Shown: piece by piece, positions 8,143 through 16,969 of the stretch
Position numbering within the stretch: the stretch's first letter is position 1
How the letters are laid out: each line of letters starts with the position of its first letter
Assembly (NCBI GenBank): GCA_021821085.1
Contig: JAKACV010000021.1
Span: 1-44,797, forward strand
Source of the DNA: Bacillota bacterium
Lineage (GTDB): Bacteria; Bacillota; Bacilli; Alicyclobacillales; SLC66
DNA length: 44,797 bases
Reading direction: 5' to 3'
Program-made: the position numbers and the translations under genes
Notes under the pieces: generated by a model
What the model was told of the DNA's origin: nothing
Database searches by the model: none
Seen by the model: only the letters and a program-made list of their open reading frames with translations

Positions 8143-8439
8143 TGTCTGGCGCGCATCCGCAATGGAGTTATTTCTCGCACTACAGGCAGAACGGAACCGC
8201 AGTCCGCTACTCGTCAGTAACTGTCGGTACTCGTGTCAGTGTATTTATCGTATAGCCACCGTACTGCGCGGGACGTGGGTTAAACACTTCTTGTCAATGC
8301 TTGTCATAACTGTCAGTAGGAATGAGCGTAGGAAACTCAGACTTTGCCACTGTTAGTCGTAGTATTGTGCGACTACCTCCTGCTTATACAGCAGAGGGGC
8401 ATGCATTTAGCCTTGATATATCAACGTTTTTAAGTATAT

Positions 8440-8458
8440 GGTCTAGTCTTGGTCTAGT
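8440..8458 (+). repeat. Putative integrase arm sites, left pair
   Basis: Two direct copies of GGTCTAGT lie at 8440-8447 and 8451-8458, an 11-base step that puts them on the same face of the helix. They sit just before the integrase gene and match, in inverted orientation, the repeats just after it. Confidence 0.6.
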
Positions 8459-8524
8459 ATTTATGCTACTATGACCACAGAAGACGACGTTACGTGTAAC
8501 CACACACAAAGGAGTGACCTGCTC

Positions 8525-9673
8525 ATGGCGACCATCGCGCACCGGGGGACAGACAGCGACGGCAAGGAAATCTGGCGAATCCGTGTCTTTGTCGACGGCA
8601 AGCAAAAGAGCATTACCTACCACGGCAGTGAGCGCGGCGCACAGCGAACGGCGGCAGCTGCAGAGAACCGGCGAGAACAAGGGGAAACGGTCACGCCTAC
8701 AAAGATGAAGGTGGGCGACTACCTGAGCGAGTGGCTGGAGACGTATCAGAAACATGAAGTGGCCAAGATCACCTATGCGGAAGACACGGGGCGACTGCGC
8801 AGGCACATCCTGCCGGAGATCGGAGAAAAACGCATGGCAACGCTCACAACGATGGATTGCCAGCGCACCGTGAACCGTCTGACCCAGCAAGGCAAGGCGC
8901 GCTCCGCCGTGATGGTGTTTAACTTGCTCAAGAAGTCATTACGCAAAGCGGTCGAACTCGGATACTTGGTCAAGAATCCGATGGATGCGGTAACGAAACC
9001 GAAAGATCGCGCACAAGAACGTCCAGCGCTCACCGACGAACAGGCGACCGCGTTCCTGGAGGCAGCCAAAGAGGACACGCTGTACTCATTCTTTGCATTT
9101 CTACTGCATACAGGTGCACGCCCAGAAGAAGCGCAAGGGCTGCGCTGGATCGACGTAGACTTTGAAAAGCGTGTGATTTGTTTTCGCAGGGCTATGAAAC
9201 GTCTGCCTGGCGGTGGGTGGGAATTCGCGGAGATGAAAACGACCTCAAGCGTCAACGACTTCCCGATGAACGAAGAACTCATAGGCATCTTGAGAGCGCA
9301 CAAGAAAGAGCAGGCCCGTTTACGTCTGGCAATGGGGACGGACTGGGCAGACAACGGACTGGCATTCACCAATCAGGCAGGCAATCCGGTGGATGTCAGC
9401 AAGGCACGCAAACATTTGAAAGCCATTTTGACATCCTCGAGACTTCCCACGATCCGGCTGTATGATCTGCGACATACGTTTGGTTCGACCACACTGCAAG
9501 ATGGGACGGACATTAAGACGGTCAGCCGGTTGATGCGCCATGCGAGTATCACAACGACGGCCCGTTACATGCACGGCAACGCAGAGACAGACCGTGCAGC
9601 CGTGGAGCGTCGTGGCAAAAGGCTGAAGCGGGACGGTGACGCGAGAAATGATCACAATGCGACAGGTGAATAG
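8525..9673 (+). CDS. Tyrosine recombinase (phage-type integrase)
   Basis: A 382-residue site-specific recombinase. The N-terminal about 55 residues (WRIRVFVDGKQKSITYHGS) look like the arm-site-binding domain of Tn916/phage integrases. Next comes a SAM-like core-binding domain (about 60-150), then the catalytic domain. Catalytic residues are visible: Arg in TGARPEEAQGLRW, YDLRHTF (the box II HxxR motif, with Tyr in place of the first His), His in LMRHASITTTARYMH, and the nucleophilic Tyr in that last motif. I chose the ATG at 8525 because AAAGGAG lies 10 bases upstream; the frame is open from 8471. The gene lies between paired GGTCTAGT repeats and ends 125 bases from the 3' end of tRNA-Ala, its likely target. 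It would catalyse integration and excision of the left-hand element. Confidence 0.93.
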   Translation: MATIAHRGTDSDGKEIWRIRVFVDGKQKSITYHGSERGAQRTAAAAENRREQGETVTPTKMKVGDYLSEWLETYQKHEVAKITYAEDTGRLRRHILPEIGEKRMATLTTMDCQRTVNRLTQQGKARSAVMVFNLLKKSLRKAVELGYLVKNPMDAVTKPKDRAQERPALTDEQATAFLEAAKEDTLYSFFAFLLHTGARPEEAQGLRWIDVDFEKRVICFRRAMKRLPGGGWEFAEMKTTSSVNDFPMNEELIGILRAHKKEQARLRLAMGTDWADNGLAFTNQAGNPVDVSKARKHLKAILTSSRLPTIRLYDLRHTFGSTTLQDGTDIKTVSRLMRHASITTTARYMHGNAETDRAAVERRGKRLKRDGDARNDHNATGE

Positions 9674-9688
9674 CGGCTCAGGTGTTCA

Positions 9689-9727
9689 GTAGACCGGGAT
9701 GGGATAGACTAGACCGAAAACTAGACC
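9689..9727 (-). repeat. Putative integrase arm sites, right set
   Basis: ACTAGACC lies at 9708-9715 and 9720-9727, with a one-mismatch copy AGTAGACC at 9689-9696. These are the reverse complement of the GGTCTAGT pair on the other side of the integrase gene, so the two sets face each other across it. Confidence 0.6.
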
Positions 9728-9734
9728 ACAACGC

Positions 9735-9773
9735 AAATCGGATGGCAGCCATTTACAGGCGACCATCCGATTT
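9735..9773. repeat. 11-bp perfect inverted repeat after the integrase
   Basis: AAATCGGATGG at 9735-9745 and its exact reverse complement at 9763-9773 can form a stem with a 17-base loop. It follows the integrase and precedes tRNA-Ala, so it may act as a bidirectional terminator, although the T-run is only three bases. Confidence 0.6.
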
Positions 9774-9797
9774 CCCTTGCTGCATAAGGCTTTTTCA

Positions 9798-9873
9798 TGG
9801 TGGAGATATGCGGATTCGAACCGCAGACCCCCTGCGTGCAAGGCAGGTGCTCTACCAGCTGAGCTATATCCCC
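9798..9873 (-). tRNA. tRNA-Ala (anticodon TGC)
   Basis: Read on the minus strand, GGGGATA pairs with TATCTCC as the acceptor stem. The D arm has AGCTCAGCTGGTAGAGC, the anticodon arm is CCTGC-CTTGCAC-GCAGG with anticodon TGC, the T loop is GTTCGAATC, and CCA is encoded at 9798-9800. The 3' end faces the integrase gene and is the likely attachment site of the element. Confidence 0.97.
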
Positions 9874-9913
9874 ATGTAGTGACGTAGCACCAAAGTCAAT
9901 CACTGCTAGACTC

Positions 9914-9990
9914 TGGTGGGCCTAAGTGGACTTGAACCACTGACCTCACGATTATCAGTCGTGCGCTCTAACCAGCTGAGCTATAGGCCC
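9914..9990 (-). tRNA. tRNA-Ile (anticodon GAT)
   Basis: Read on the minus strand, GGGCCTA pairs with TAGGCCC. The D arm is AGCTCAGCTGGTTAGAGC, the anticodon arm is CACGA-CTGATAA-TCGTG with anticodon GAT, the T arm contains GGTTCAAGTCC, and CCA is encoded. It lies 40 bases before tRNA-Ala on the same strand, so both are probably one transcript. Confidence 0.97.
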
Positions 9991-10066
9991 TAAGCTTCGA
10001 ACTCCGAAGTAAATCCGCCAACAACATGAAATAATATAGCATAAATCCACCAAGTTAGTCAACCAT

Positions 10067-10279
10067 CTAGCGCATTTCTGATAACACAACCGAATTTTCC
10101 TCCGGAATCCCTACCCCTGTTTCAGGTGCCCATGCAACTAAACTACCATCTTCATCAACGTGGTAAATTTTCACCTCGTCACCTACGAGCGCGAACTCCA
10201 TAAAGCAATTCCAACAATAAAATTGATTATTCCCGATCTTCCCAATGTCTTTGCAATTACAATGTGGACATCGTTCCAT
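10067..10279 (-). CDS. Small zinc-ribbon protein
   Basis: A 70-residue protein beginning MERCPHCNCKDIGKIGNNQFYCWNC. Two CxxC knuckles (CPHC at 4-7 and CWNC near 22-25) would hold one zinc ion in a ribbon fold. The rest, EFALVGDEVKIYHVDEDGSLV, is a short beta-rich tail. No catalytic motif is seen; such proteins often bind nucleic acid or another protein. It lies about 80 bases downstream of the cysteine desulfurase on the same strand and upstream of the two tRNA genes. A GGGGGTG-like ribosome binding site precedes the ATG. Function is unknown. Confidence 0.7.
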   Translation of the reverse strand: MERCPHCNCKDIGKIGNNQFYCWNCFMEFALVGDEVKIYHVDEDGSLVAWAPETGVGIPEENSVVLSEMR

Positions 10280-10357
10280 TTTTCACACCCCCACAATTCA
10301 TGATGCCTTCTATGATATCCAAGTTAAGCCAAATATAATCGAATACGCATGTTTCTT

Positions 10358-11539
10358 TTAAAAACTCATTCTATCTAAAGTGCGCAGTCTGCACACGTGT
10401 GCAGCTATCTGATCGACCGCTCGGTCGACTTCGTCCAATGTATTAAATGACGAGAAACTCACTCGTATCGACGAAAGTACTTGATCACGCGCTATCCCCA
10501 TCGCCAAAAGAACATGAGATGGCTCAACCGATCCTGCATTACAAGCTGAACCAGTCGACACAGCGATCCCATCTAAGTCAAGTGCCATTAACAATGCATC
10601 AGCAGGAACCTCCACAAAAGAAATATTACAAATTCCCGGAGCGGCCATCTCCACAACGTTCAATCGCCAATGTGATACTTTTTCCTGCATTTTGGCTACA
10701 AAGCGCTCACGCAACATAAAAAGATGCTGTAGTCTCTCATCCCATTCTGTACGAAGAAGTTGAACGGATACTCCGAATCCAACGATTGCAGCCACATTTT
10801 CCGTTCCAGCACGCCTGTCCCGCTCCTGGTGCCCACCCCGAAAAATAGGTGAAAATGGCGTCCCCTCACGGAGATAAAGAGCTCCAATCCCCTTAGGCCC
10901 ATAGATTTTATGCCCGCTAAAAGTTAATATTGACACAGGTAGGCGCTTCACGTCAATAGGTATCCAAGAAAGCGCCTGCACTGCATCAGAATGAAATAAA
11001 ACTCCGCGTTCATGAAGTTTTTCCGACAAAAGTTCGATCGGCTGAATAGCTCCTGTTTCATTATTTACCCACATCACACTGACTAGACCTGTATCCGGGC
11101 GAACAGCCTGCAGAATGTCATCTACCAACACATGACCACCAGCACTCGGTTTGACATAACTCACTTCATATCCGAGTTCCTCAAGCCATGCACAAGTGTG
11201 TAAAATGGCATGATGCTCAATCTGAGTTGTCACCAGATGACGCTTACCAGAAGCGCGCAAGACCCCGACTAAAGCAAGAAAATCGGCCTCTGTTCCCCCG
11301 CTCGTAAATACAATTTCCTTTGATTGTGCACCGATTCCCCGCGCGACGCGCGTACGCGCCTGGTCAATTGCACGTCGCGCCTGCTGCCCAACGCGATGAA
11401 TACTTGATGGATTCCCGAACACTTCAGTGAGAAATGGGTGCATGGCGTCACTGACAACAGGATGAATAGGTGTCGTTGCCGCATTATCCAAATACACCGA
11501 TGTAGGCAAACTTGTCGCTCCTTCAAACCATTTTTTCAC
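10358..11539 (-). CDS. Cysteine desulfurase (IscS/NifS family, YrvO-like by context)
   Basis: A 393-residue PLP enzyme that takes sulfur from cysteine and passes it on as a persulfide. Visible motifs: LDNAATTPIHP near the N-terminus, SGGTEAD (residues 80-86) and IEHHAIL around the cofactor site, the PLP lysine K211 in SGHKIYGPKG, and the catalytic C333 in STGSACNAGS on the mobile loop. Length is normal. In Bacillus the equivalent gene next to rarA (yrvO) supplies sulfur to the tRNA thiolase MnmA, whose gene follows it; here mnmA does not follow, and a zinc-ribbon gene and two tRNA genes come instead. The start is taken as GTG at 11539, 12 bases after the rarA stop. It is probably the last large gene of the hisS operon. 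Confidence 0.92.
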   Translation of the reverse strand: MKKWFEGATSLPTSVYLDNAATTPIHPVVSDAMHPFLTEVFGNPSSIHRVGQQARRAIDQARTRVARGIGAQSKEIVFTSGGTEADFLALVGVLRASGKRHLVTTQIEHHAILHTCAWLEELGYEVSYVKPSAGGHVLVDDILQAVRPDTGLVSVMWVNNETGAIQPIELLSEKLHERGVLFHSDAVQALSWIPIDVKRLPVSILTFSGHKIYGPKGIGALYLREGTPFSPIFRGGHQERDRRAGTENVAAIVGFGVSVQLLRTEWDERLQHLFMLRERFVAKMQEKVSHWRLNVVEMAAPGICNISFVEVPADALLMALDLDGIAVSTGSACNAGSVEPSHVLLAMGIARDQVLSSIRVSFSSFNTLDEVDRAVDQIAAHVCRLRTLDRMSF

Positions 11540-11551
11540 ATCTTATCGCGT

Positions 11552-12835
11552 TTATTTTACTTGATTCCACTTTCTTGGATGAATTTTTGCTTCTGTGCCT
11601 TCCTGGTTCGGCCTATAAAAAATCTCATTTTCCAGTTCCTGTGGCAGATATCGTTGTTCTACATAGTGTTTGGGATAATCATGTGGATACAAATAAGGCT
11701 GATCGTCATTTCCCTCTCGATAAAAATGACGGTCGCGTAGCCATGTAGGAACCTGTGCATGAGGATACTGAACGATTGCCTCCTCCACTCTCGCCAAAGC
11801 CGTCACTACACTATTTGATTTTGGCGCTTCACAGACGAAAATGATCGCTTGCGCGATCGGAATACGCGCCTCAGGTAACCCAACTTGGAGAAGTGCATCT
11901 AGCGCCGCAGTAGCCTGTACAAGTGCATGCGGACTTGCTAAGCCTACATCTTCACTTGCATGTACGATGAGACGTCGTACAGGAATGCGCGGATCGACTC
12001 CAGCCGCAACCATTCGCATAAACCAGTAAAGAGCCGCATCACTGTCACTGCCACGCAGTGATTTCCCAAATGCGCTCAACATATCGTATAAGATTGATTC
12101 ATCAAAAGCGGCGATTGCGTCTTGTACTGCTTCTCGCACATCCGCCATCTCAACAACCGCTGTGCCATCTTGCGTTGACGCATACTGCACGGAGGCCTCG
12201 AGAATTTGCAGGGCCTTGCGCAAATCTCCCCCTGACATGTTTATAATGAGACGAATAGCGTCAGTTCTGACTGCCATCGAAAATGAACCGAGTCCACGCT
12301 CTTCATCTCGTAAAGCTCGCTTTAGAGCGCTGGCAATTTCTTCATCTTCTAGGCCCTTTAGTTCAAATACTTGTACCCGACTGAGCAGCGCCCGCGTGAG
12401 ACAAATACGCGGGTTTTCAGTCGTACTGCCAAGAACGCAAACTGTACCACGCTCTACGGCTGGAAGCAATAAGTCTTGTTGCGCTTTACTATAGCGATGA
12501 ATCTCATCAATAAACAGGACGGTCTGCATCCCGTACATCCGCTTCTCCTGCTCTGCTGCTGTAAAAACCTCACGCAATTCCTTTGCACCAGATGCAACAG
12601 CCGATAACTCCACAAAGCGTGCATCAGAGGCCATCGCGTAAATTTTGGCCAGTGTAGTTTTACCAGTACCTGGAGGTCCCCAGAACACAGCCGACATCAG
12701 GCGCCCCGCATCGACTGCGCGACGCAATACTTTACCAGAACCCACCAGCTGCTGTTGGCCTACAAATTCCGACAACTGCCGCGGTCGCATGCGTTCCGCT
12801 AACGGGATCTGAACATCCAGTTCCACAGTGGTCAC
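11552..12835 (-). CDS. rarA: Replication-associated recombination protein A (MgsA/RarA AAA+ ATPase)
   Basis: A 427-residue clamp-loader-like ATPase that acts at stalled replication forks. LAERMRPRQLSEFVGQ is the family start; Walker A is GPPGTGKT at 53-60, Walker B is VLFIDEIHR around 107-114, and sensor-1 is GSTTENP. The C-terminal tetramerisation domain includes YWFMRMVAAGVDPRIPVRRLIVHASEDVG and the conserved LPQELENEIFYRPN end. Length is usual. The GTG start overlaps the stop of the threonine aldolase gene by four bases, suggesting translational coupling. The order aspS, then rarA, then cysteine desulfurase is conserved with Bacillus. Confidence 0.96.
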   Translation of the reverse strand: MTTVELDVQIPLAERMRPRQLSEFVGQQQLVGSGKVLRRAVDAGRLMSAVFWGPPGTGKTTLAKIYAMASDARFVELSAVASGAKELREVFTAAEQEKRMYGMQTVLFIDEIHRYSKAQQDLLLPAVERGTVCVLGSTTENPRICLTRALLSRVQVFELKGLEDEEIASALKRALRDEERGLGSFSMAVRTDAIRLIINMSGGDLRKALQILEASVQYASTQDGTAVVEMADVREAVQDAIAAFDESILYDMLSAFGKSLRGSDSDAALYWFMRMVAAGVDPRIPVRRLIVHASEDVGLASPHALVQATAALDALLQVGLPEARIPIAQAIIFVCEAPKSNSVVTALARVEEAIVQYPHAQVPTWLRDRHFYREGNDDQPYLYPHDYPKHYVEQRYLPQELENEIFYRPNQEGTEAKIHPRKWNQVK

Positions 12836-13863
12836 CTCATTCGCGTCGTAAATGCGGCCGCCGCAATCGCATCGTCAATATGATCATCTGTCACATCTAC
12901 ATGTGTCACAAAGCGCATAAGCGTACCGCCAAAGCTCGTCGCGAGCACCCCACACTGCTGAAGTGTAGTCAGAAATTCCTCTGGTGGCATCCCACTATCA
13001 CGGACGTCGACAAGCACAATGTTCGTCTCAACCCGATCAACATCCACTGTAAGCCCGCGAATGTTTGCTAATCCTTCTGCTAACCGTTTGGCACGTGCAT
13101 GATCTTCTGCCAAACGCTCCACCATCTGTGTCAATGCGATGATTCCAGGTGCCGCAATCACGCCCGCTTGCCTCATCCCACCGCCAAGCATCTTACGCCA
13201 CTTGCGGGCGCGCTCAATAAATGCGGAACTACCTACAAGGATCGATCCGACAGGCGCGCCCAGTCCCTTTGAAAGACAGAATTGTACCGAGTCAACCGTC
13301 GCCGCATAATCCGCCGCCGATTCACCAGAAGCAACAACCGCATTAAACAGACGCGCCCCATCTAAATGCACAGGGACATGATAACGCGTTGCTAACGTGT
13401 GAACCGCTGCCATATAAGAGAGTGGTAAGACGGTCCCCCCCGCGCGATTATGCGTGTTTTCAAGACAAATGAGCCCCGTTTCCGGAAAATGAATATTGTC
13501 TGGTCGGATGGCCGCCTCAATTGCTGCAATATCCATCATCCCGCGCTCACCCGCAAGCGGGCGCGTCTGCAATCCACCAAGCGCAGCCATTGCGCCCACC
13601 TCATAATAAAATACATGCGCGTCCGCATCGACAATAACCTCTTGCCCGTGCCGAGTATGGGTTAAAATGGCAACCTGATTCCCTTGCGTGCCGCTTGTGA
13701 CAAATAAACCCGCTTCCTTGCCTAGCATTTGTGCAGCCGTCTCTTCAAGTTGTCTAACTGTTTTATCCTCACCGTATACATCATCGCCAACTTCAGCTTG
13801 CGCCATCGCTTGACGCATGGCAAAGCTCGGTTTTGTGACTGTATCACTTCGCAAATCGATCAT
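12832..13863 (-). CDS. ltaE: Low-specificity L-threonine aldolase
   Basis: A 343-residue fold-type I PLP enzyme that cleaves L-threonine or allo-threonine to glycine and acetaldehyde. Diagnostic parts are the N-terminal MIDLRSDTVTKP, GDDVYGEDKTV, the substrate and cofactor region LENTHNRAGGTV, HLDGARLFNA with the Asp that contacts the PLP ring, and the PLP lysine in FCLSKGLGAPVGS. The length matches the family. It is inserted between aspS (21 bases upstream) and rarA (four-base overlap), a place held by other genes in Bacillus, and probably shares the hisS T-box transcript. Confidence 0.95.
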   Translation of the reverse strand: MIDLRSDTVTKPSFAMRQAMAQAEVGDDVYGEDKTVRQLEETAAQMLGKEAGLFVTSGTQGNQVAILTHTRHGQEVIVDADAHVFYYEVGAMAALGGLQTRPLAGERGMMDIAAIEAAIRPDNIHFPETGLICLENTHNRAGGTVLPLSYMAAVHTLATRYHVPVHLDGARLFNAVVASGESAADYAATVDSVQFCLSKGLGAPVGSILVGSSAFIERARKWRKMLGGGMRQAGVIAAPGIIALTQMVERLAEDHARAKRLAEGLANIRGLTVDVDRVETNIVLVDVRDSGMPPEEFLTTLQQCGVLATSFGGTLMRFVTHVDVTDDHIDDAIAAAAFTTRMR

Positions 13864-13884
13864 TTGTTTCCTCTCCCGTCTCTC

Positions 13885-15654
13885 TTATTTCTCGATCTCT
13901 TTTGTGTGCAAATGCAACACATCAAGCTGCTCTGCTGCAACTGGAGATGGTGCACCCATCAACAAATCAGTACCGCTCGCGGTCTTTGGAAAAGCAATCA
14001 CATCGCGCAGTGAACTCTGACCTGTCATAACCATTAACAAGCGATCCATTCCAAAGGCAATTCCTCCGTGCGGAGGTGTCCCATAATCAAATGCATTGAG
14101 AAGAAATCCGAACTTCTCCTGAGCCGACTCATCTGACAAACCCAGGCTTGCAAACATTCGTTCTTGAACAGCACGCTGATAGATTCGCATAGAGCCACCA
14201 CCAATTTCAAACCCATTTAACACGACGTCATACGCCTCGGCGCGAACGGATCCCGGATCAGATTCAAGGCGATCAAGATCTTCTGCCTTTGGCATTGTGA
14301 ATGGATGATGCACCGCCACATAGCGTTTCTCGTCTTCGTCATACTCAAGAAGTGGAAATTCAGTTACCCATGCAAATTTGAACATTGACTCATCAATTAA
14401 GCCGATTCGCTTACCCAAATGAAGGCGAAGTGCACCAAGTGCGTCAGCAACCACTTTTTTCTTATCCGCCACAAACAAAATGAGATCACCCGGTTGAGCT
14501 TTCGTTGTACCGACGATCGTTTCTAACTCTCCATCTGTGAAAAACTTGGTTAAAGGCGATCTGATCCCTTGATCTTCAACGATCATCCACGCTAGCCCTT
14601 TCGCCCGATATCGTGCCGCGAATTTCGTCAAATCGTCCAATTCTTTCCGGCTATACGTTCCACATCCCGGTGCGACCAACGCCTTGACTTGTCCACCCTT
14701 TTGCAGTACATCTTGAAACACCTTAAACCCACACCGAGCCAACACCTCTGACAAATCAGTGAGTTCCATGCCAAAACGCAGATCAGGCTTATCTGATCCA
14801 TAACGCGCCATCGCCTCTTGGTACGTCAAACGCATAAACGGTCGAGGAATCTCTACTTGGAGAATTGTTGCGAAAATCTCTGCAATCATTTCCTCCATCA
14901 TATCCTGCAACTGATCCGCTGGGAGAAAAGACGTTTCAATATCCAACTGAGTAAATTCTGGTTGTCTATCGGCACGCAGATCTTCATCACGAAAACAGCG
15001 TACAATCTGGAAGTAACGTTCAAACCCTGATACCATTAAAAGTTGCTTAAACAACTGCGGGGATTGTGGGAGTGCATAAAATTCCCCAACGTGAATACGC
15101 GATGGAACAAGGTAGTCACGTGCTCCTTCTGGCGTACTTTTAGTCAGCATTGGAGTTTCCACTTCTAGAAAACCGTGTTGATCCAAAAAAGCACGAATGA
15201 CCTGATACACGCGATGCCGCATCATAAAAGTATGAAACATAGAGTTCCGACGTAGATCTAAGTATCGATATCGCAGGCGCAAAGACTCATCGACGTCCAC
15301 ATCCTCTTCGATTTGAAACGGAGGATTTTTCGCCGCATTAAGAATTGTGAGTTTGACCACTTCGACTTCAATCTCTCCTGTTGCGATTTTGGGATTGATC
15401 GCATCAGCATCCCGTTCAACAACTTTTCCCTCTACTCGAATTACGAATTCATTACGCAATCGATCTGCTACTTGCAAAGCATCCGCATCGATATCAGTGC
15501 GAAATACCAGTTGCACAATGCCACTACGATCGCGAAGATCGACGAAAATAACCCCGCCGAGATCTCTTCGACGCTGTACCCAACCTGCTAATACCACTTG
15601 CTTTTCTGCGTAATCTTTCCGGAGTTCATCCGCAAAGTGTGTACGAAAGTCCAT
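13885..15654 (-). CDS. aspS: Aspartate-tRNA ligase
   Basis: A 589-residue class II synthetase of the bacterial type. An N-terminal OB-fold anticodon-binding domain ([27 protein letters not shown]) is followed by class II motif 2 ([20 protein letters not shown]), the bacterial GAD insertion domain (about 290-420), and motif 3 ([15 protein letters not shown]). It charges tRNA-Asp; whether it also charges tRNA-Asn cannot be judged without checking for asnS and gatCAB elsewhere. I take ATG 15654 as start, with AAGGG upstream; a GTG at 15663 is possible. It lies directly after hisS and is read from the same T-box-controlled promoter. Confidence 0.97.
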   Translation of the reverse strand: MDFRTHFADELRKDYAEKQVVLAGWVQRRRDLGGVIFVDLRDRSGIVQLVFRTDIDADALQVADRLRNEFVIRVEGKVVERDADAINPKIATGEIEVEVVKLTILNAAKNPPFQIEEDVDVDESLRLRYRYLDLRRNSMFHTFMMRHRVYQVIRAFLDQHGFLEVETPMLTKSTPEGARDYLVPSRIHVGEFYALPQSPQLFKQLLMVSGFERYFQIVRCFRDEDLRADRQPEFTQLDIETSFLPADQLQDMMEEMIAEIFATILQVEIPRPFMRLTYQEAMARYGSDKPDLRFGMELTDLSEVLARCGFKVFQDVLQKGGQVKALVAPGCGTYSRKELDDLTKFAARYRAKGLAWMIVEDQGIRSPLTKFFTDGELETIVGTTKAQPGDLILFVADKKKVVADALGALRLHLGKRIGLIDESMFKFAWVTEFPLLEYDEDEKRYVAVHHPFTMPKAEDLDRLESDPGSVRAEAYDVVLNGFEIGGGSMRIYQRAVQERMFASLGLSDESAQEKFGFLLNAFDYGTPPHGGIAFGMDRLLMVMTGQSSLRDVIAFPKTASGTDLLMGAPSPVAAEQLDVLHLHTKEIEK

Positions 15655-15673
15655 GATATCCACCCTTCTACAC

Positions 15674-16948
15674 TCAGCTCAAATTTGTAAGTCGAACATG
15701 AAGATAATCAACGAGGTTGGCTTGCTCCATTAACTCCTGTTCGCGTGTATCCAAATTGCGTACAGATACCTGGTGTGCACTTACCTCATCTTCACCAAGT
15801 AGAACCACATAGCGCGCATGTAGCCGATCAGCCAGTTTGAACTGCGCCTTTAGACTGTGCGCTGAATAATCCGCATCCGCAGAAATCCCTGATTTGCGCA
15901 ATTCATGAAGTATTTGGACGGATGTTTTTATGGCTTGATCCCCCATCGCGACGACAAGAACGTCAATTTGATCCGGCTCTTGCTTTGTAACACCTTGCGC
16001 AGATCGCGCCAAAAGCAATCGCTCGACACCTCCAGCGAATCCAATTCCAGGTAAATCTGGACCGCCCAGCATTTCAATCAGCCCATTGTATCTTCCTCCT
16101 CCAAGAATCGTACTCACAGCCCCGATACTGCCCTCAACAAACTCAAACGCCGTTTGCGTGTAGTAATCCAAGCCGCGCACCATCGTTTTGTCAATCTGAT
16201 AAGAAATCCCCATGAGATCCAAGTATGCTTTCACTTCATTAAATTGGTGGGCGCAATCTGCGCACAGCGCATCAGTGATGGCGGGAGCGGATGCCACAAC
16301 CGGATGATTGTGATCGATCTTACAATCGAGAATGCGTAAAGTGTTTTTTCCAAAACGAGATTGGCAATCCTTGCATAGCTGATCGCGAACAGGTTCTAGA
16401 TGTTTAATCAATTGTTGTTTGTGACTTGCACGACAGATAGGACACCCGACCGAATTGAGATGCAACTCAAATGACTCAATGCCCATCTGGCGTAAAAAAT
16501 GATCCGCTAAACCAATGACCTCAGCATCTACCCTGGGATCATTGGATCCCATCACCTCGACCCCATATTGATAAAACTGACGAAACCGCCCTGCTTGCGG
16601 TTTTTCATAGCGAAACATAGGGCCAAAATAAAAATACTTTTGCGTATTTGTATTGCCATATTGTTTTTCCTCTACGTAAGCACGAACCACACCCGCAGTC
16701 CCCTCCGGACGCAAGGTTAACGATCGATCCCCGCGATCCATGAAGGTGTACATCTCCTTTTGCACGATGTCGGTCGTATCGCCAACGCCACGTTGAAAAA
16801 CTTCCGTGTGTTCAAAAATAGGTGTACGGATTTCCCGATAGTGATATGTTGCGAATAGACGCCTCGCCTCATCTTCAATCGCACGCCACTCCAACACCTG
16901 ATCAGGAAGAATATCCGCTGTTCCACGAGGTTTTGCAAACTGTGCCAT
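15674..16948 (-). CDS. hisS: Histidine-tRNA ligase
   Basis: A 424-residue class II synthetase. Motif 1 is in ...[20 protein letters not shown], motif 2 is [28 protein letters not shown], the histidine-A motif is [15 protein letters not shown], and motif 3 is [14 protein letters not shown]. The C-terminal anticodon domain starts near 330 ([12 protein letters not shown]). A four-cysteine pattern (CPICRASH ... CKDC, CADC) is visible in the insertion domain and may bind zinc. The true start is the ATG at 16948 ([10 protein letters not shown]), preceded by a GGGGGG ribosome binding site; upstream in-frame codons run into the leader terminator. First gene of the hisS-aspS operon. Confidence 0.97.
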   Translation of the reverse strand: MAQFAKPRGTADILPDQVLEWRAIEDEARRLFATYHYREIRTPIFEHTEVFQRGVGDTTDIVQKEMYTFMDRGDRSLTLRPEGTAGVVRAYVEEKQYGNTNTQKYFYFGPMFRYEKPQAGRFRQFYQYGVEVMGSNDPRVDAEVIGLADHFLRQMGIESFELHLNSVGCPICRASHKQQLIKHLEPVRDQLCKDCQSRFGKNTLRILDCKIDHNHPVVASAPAITDALCADCAHQFNEVKAYLDLMGISYQIDKTMVRGLDYYTQTAFEFVEGSIGAVSTILGGGRYNGLIEMLGGPDLPGIGFAGGVERLLLARSAQGVTKQEPDQIDVLVVAMGDQAIKTSVQILHELRKSGISADADYSAHSLKAQFKLADRLHARYVVLLGEDEVSAHQVSVRNLDTREQELMEQANLVDYLHVRLTNLS

Positions 16949-16969
16949 TCGAGACCCCCCTTTATCAAC

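Larger units (their letters stand above)
7615..8524. other. Long gene-poor stretch with inverted and tandem repeats
   Basis: About 900 bases lie between the methylase start and the integrase start. Open frames on both strands here look like chance frames. Visible structure: a 12-bp perfect inverted repeat at 7953-7986, two triplets of a 9-base repeat containing TGGCAC (8021-8048 and 8115-8142), several CTGTCRGTA-like motifs between 8218 and 8320, and integrase arm-like repeats at 8440-8458. The promoter of the methylase gene should be near 7620-7700 but I cannot name it with confidence. The stretch may hold the element's replication or excision control region. Confidence 0.5.
1..9797. mobile_element. 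Decayed prophage or integrative element (left end outside window)
   Basis: The block carries phage-type genes (helicase C-terminus, HAD-like hydrolase, terminase-small-like protein), a restriction-modification pair, long gene-poor gaps and a tyrosine integrase. The integrase lies directly beside the 3' end of a tRNA-Ala gene, the usual attachment site for such elements, and to the right of the tRNA ordinary housekeeping genes begin. No capsid, tail or large terminase gene is visible, so the visible part is not a complete phage. The left boundary, and therefore the second attachment site, is not in the window. Element identity is inference from gene content and tRNA adjacency. Confidence 0.7.

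Noticed and set aside
7853-8356. 167-codon plus-strand frame and an 85-codon minus-strand frame over the repeat zone
   Set aside because: No ribosome binding site, no recognisable domain, and the low-complexity WHLWHL/VPAVPA content comes from the 9-base repeats. Treated as non-coding.
15313-15613. Several 60-110 codon frames opposite aspS, hisS, selA and other genes
   Set aside because: Each lies wholly antisense to a gene with clear family motifs and lacks a ribosome binding site.
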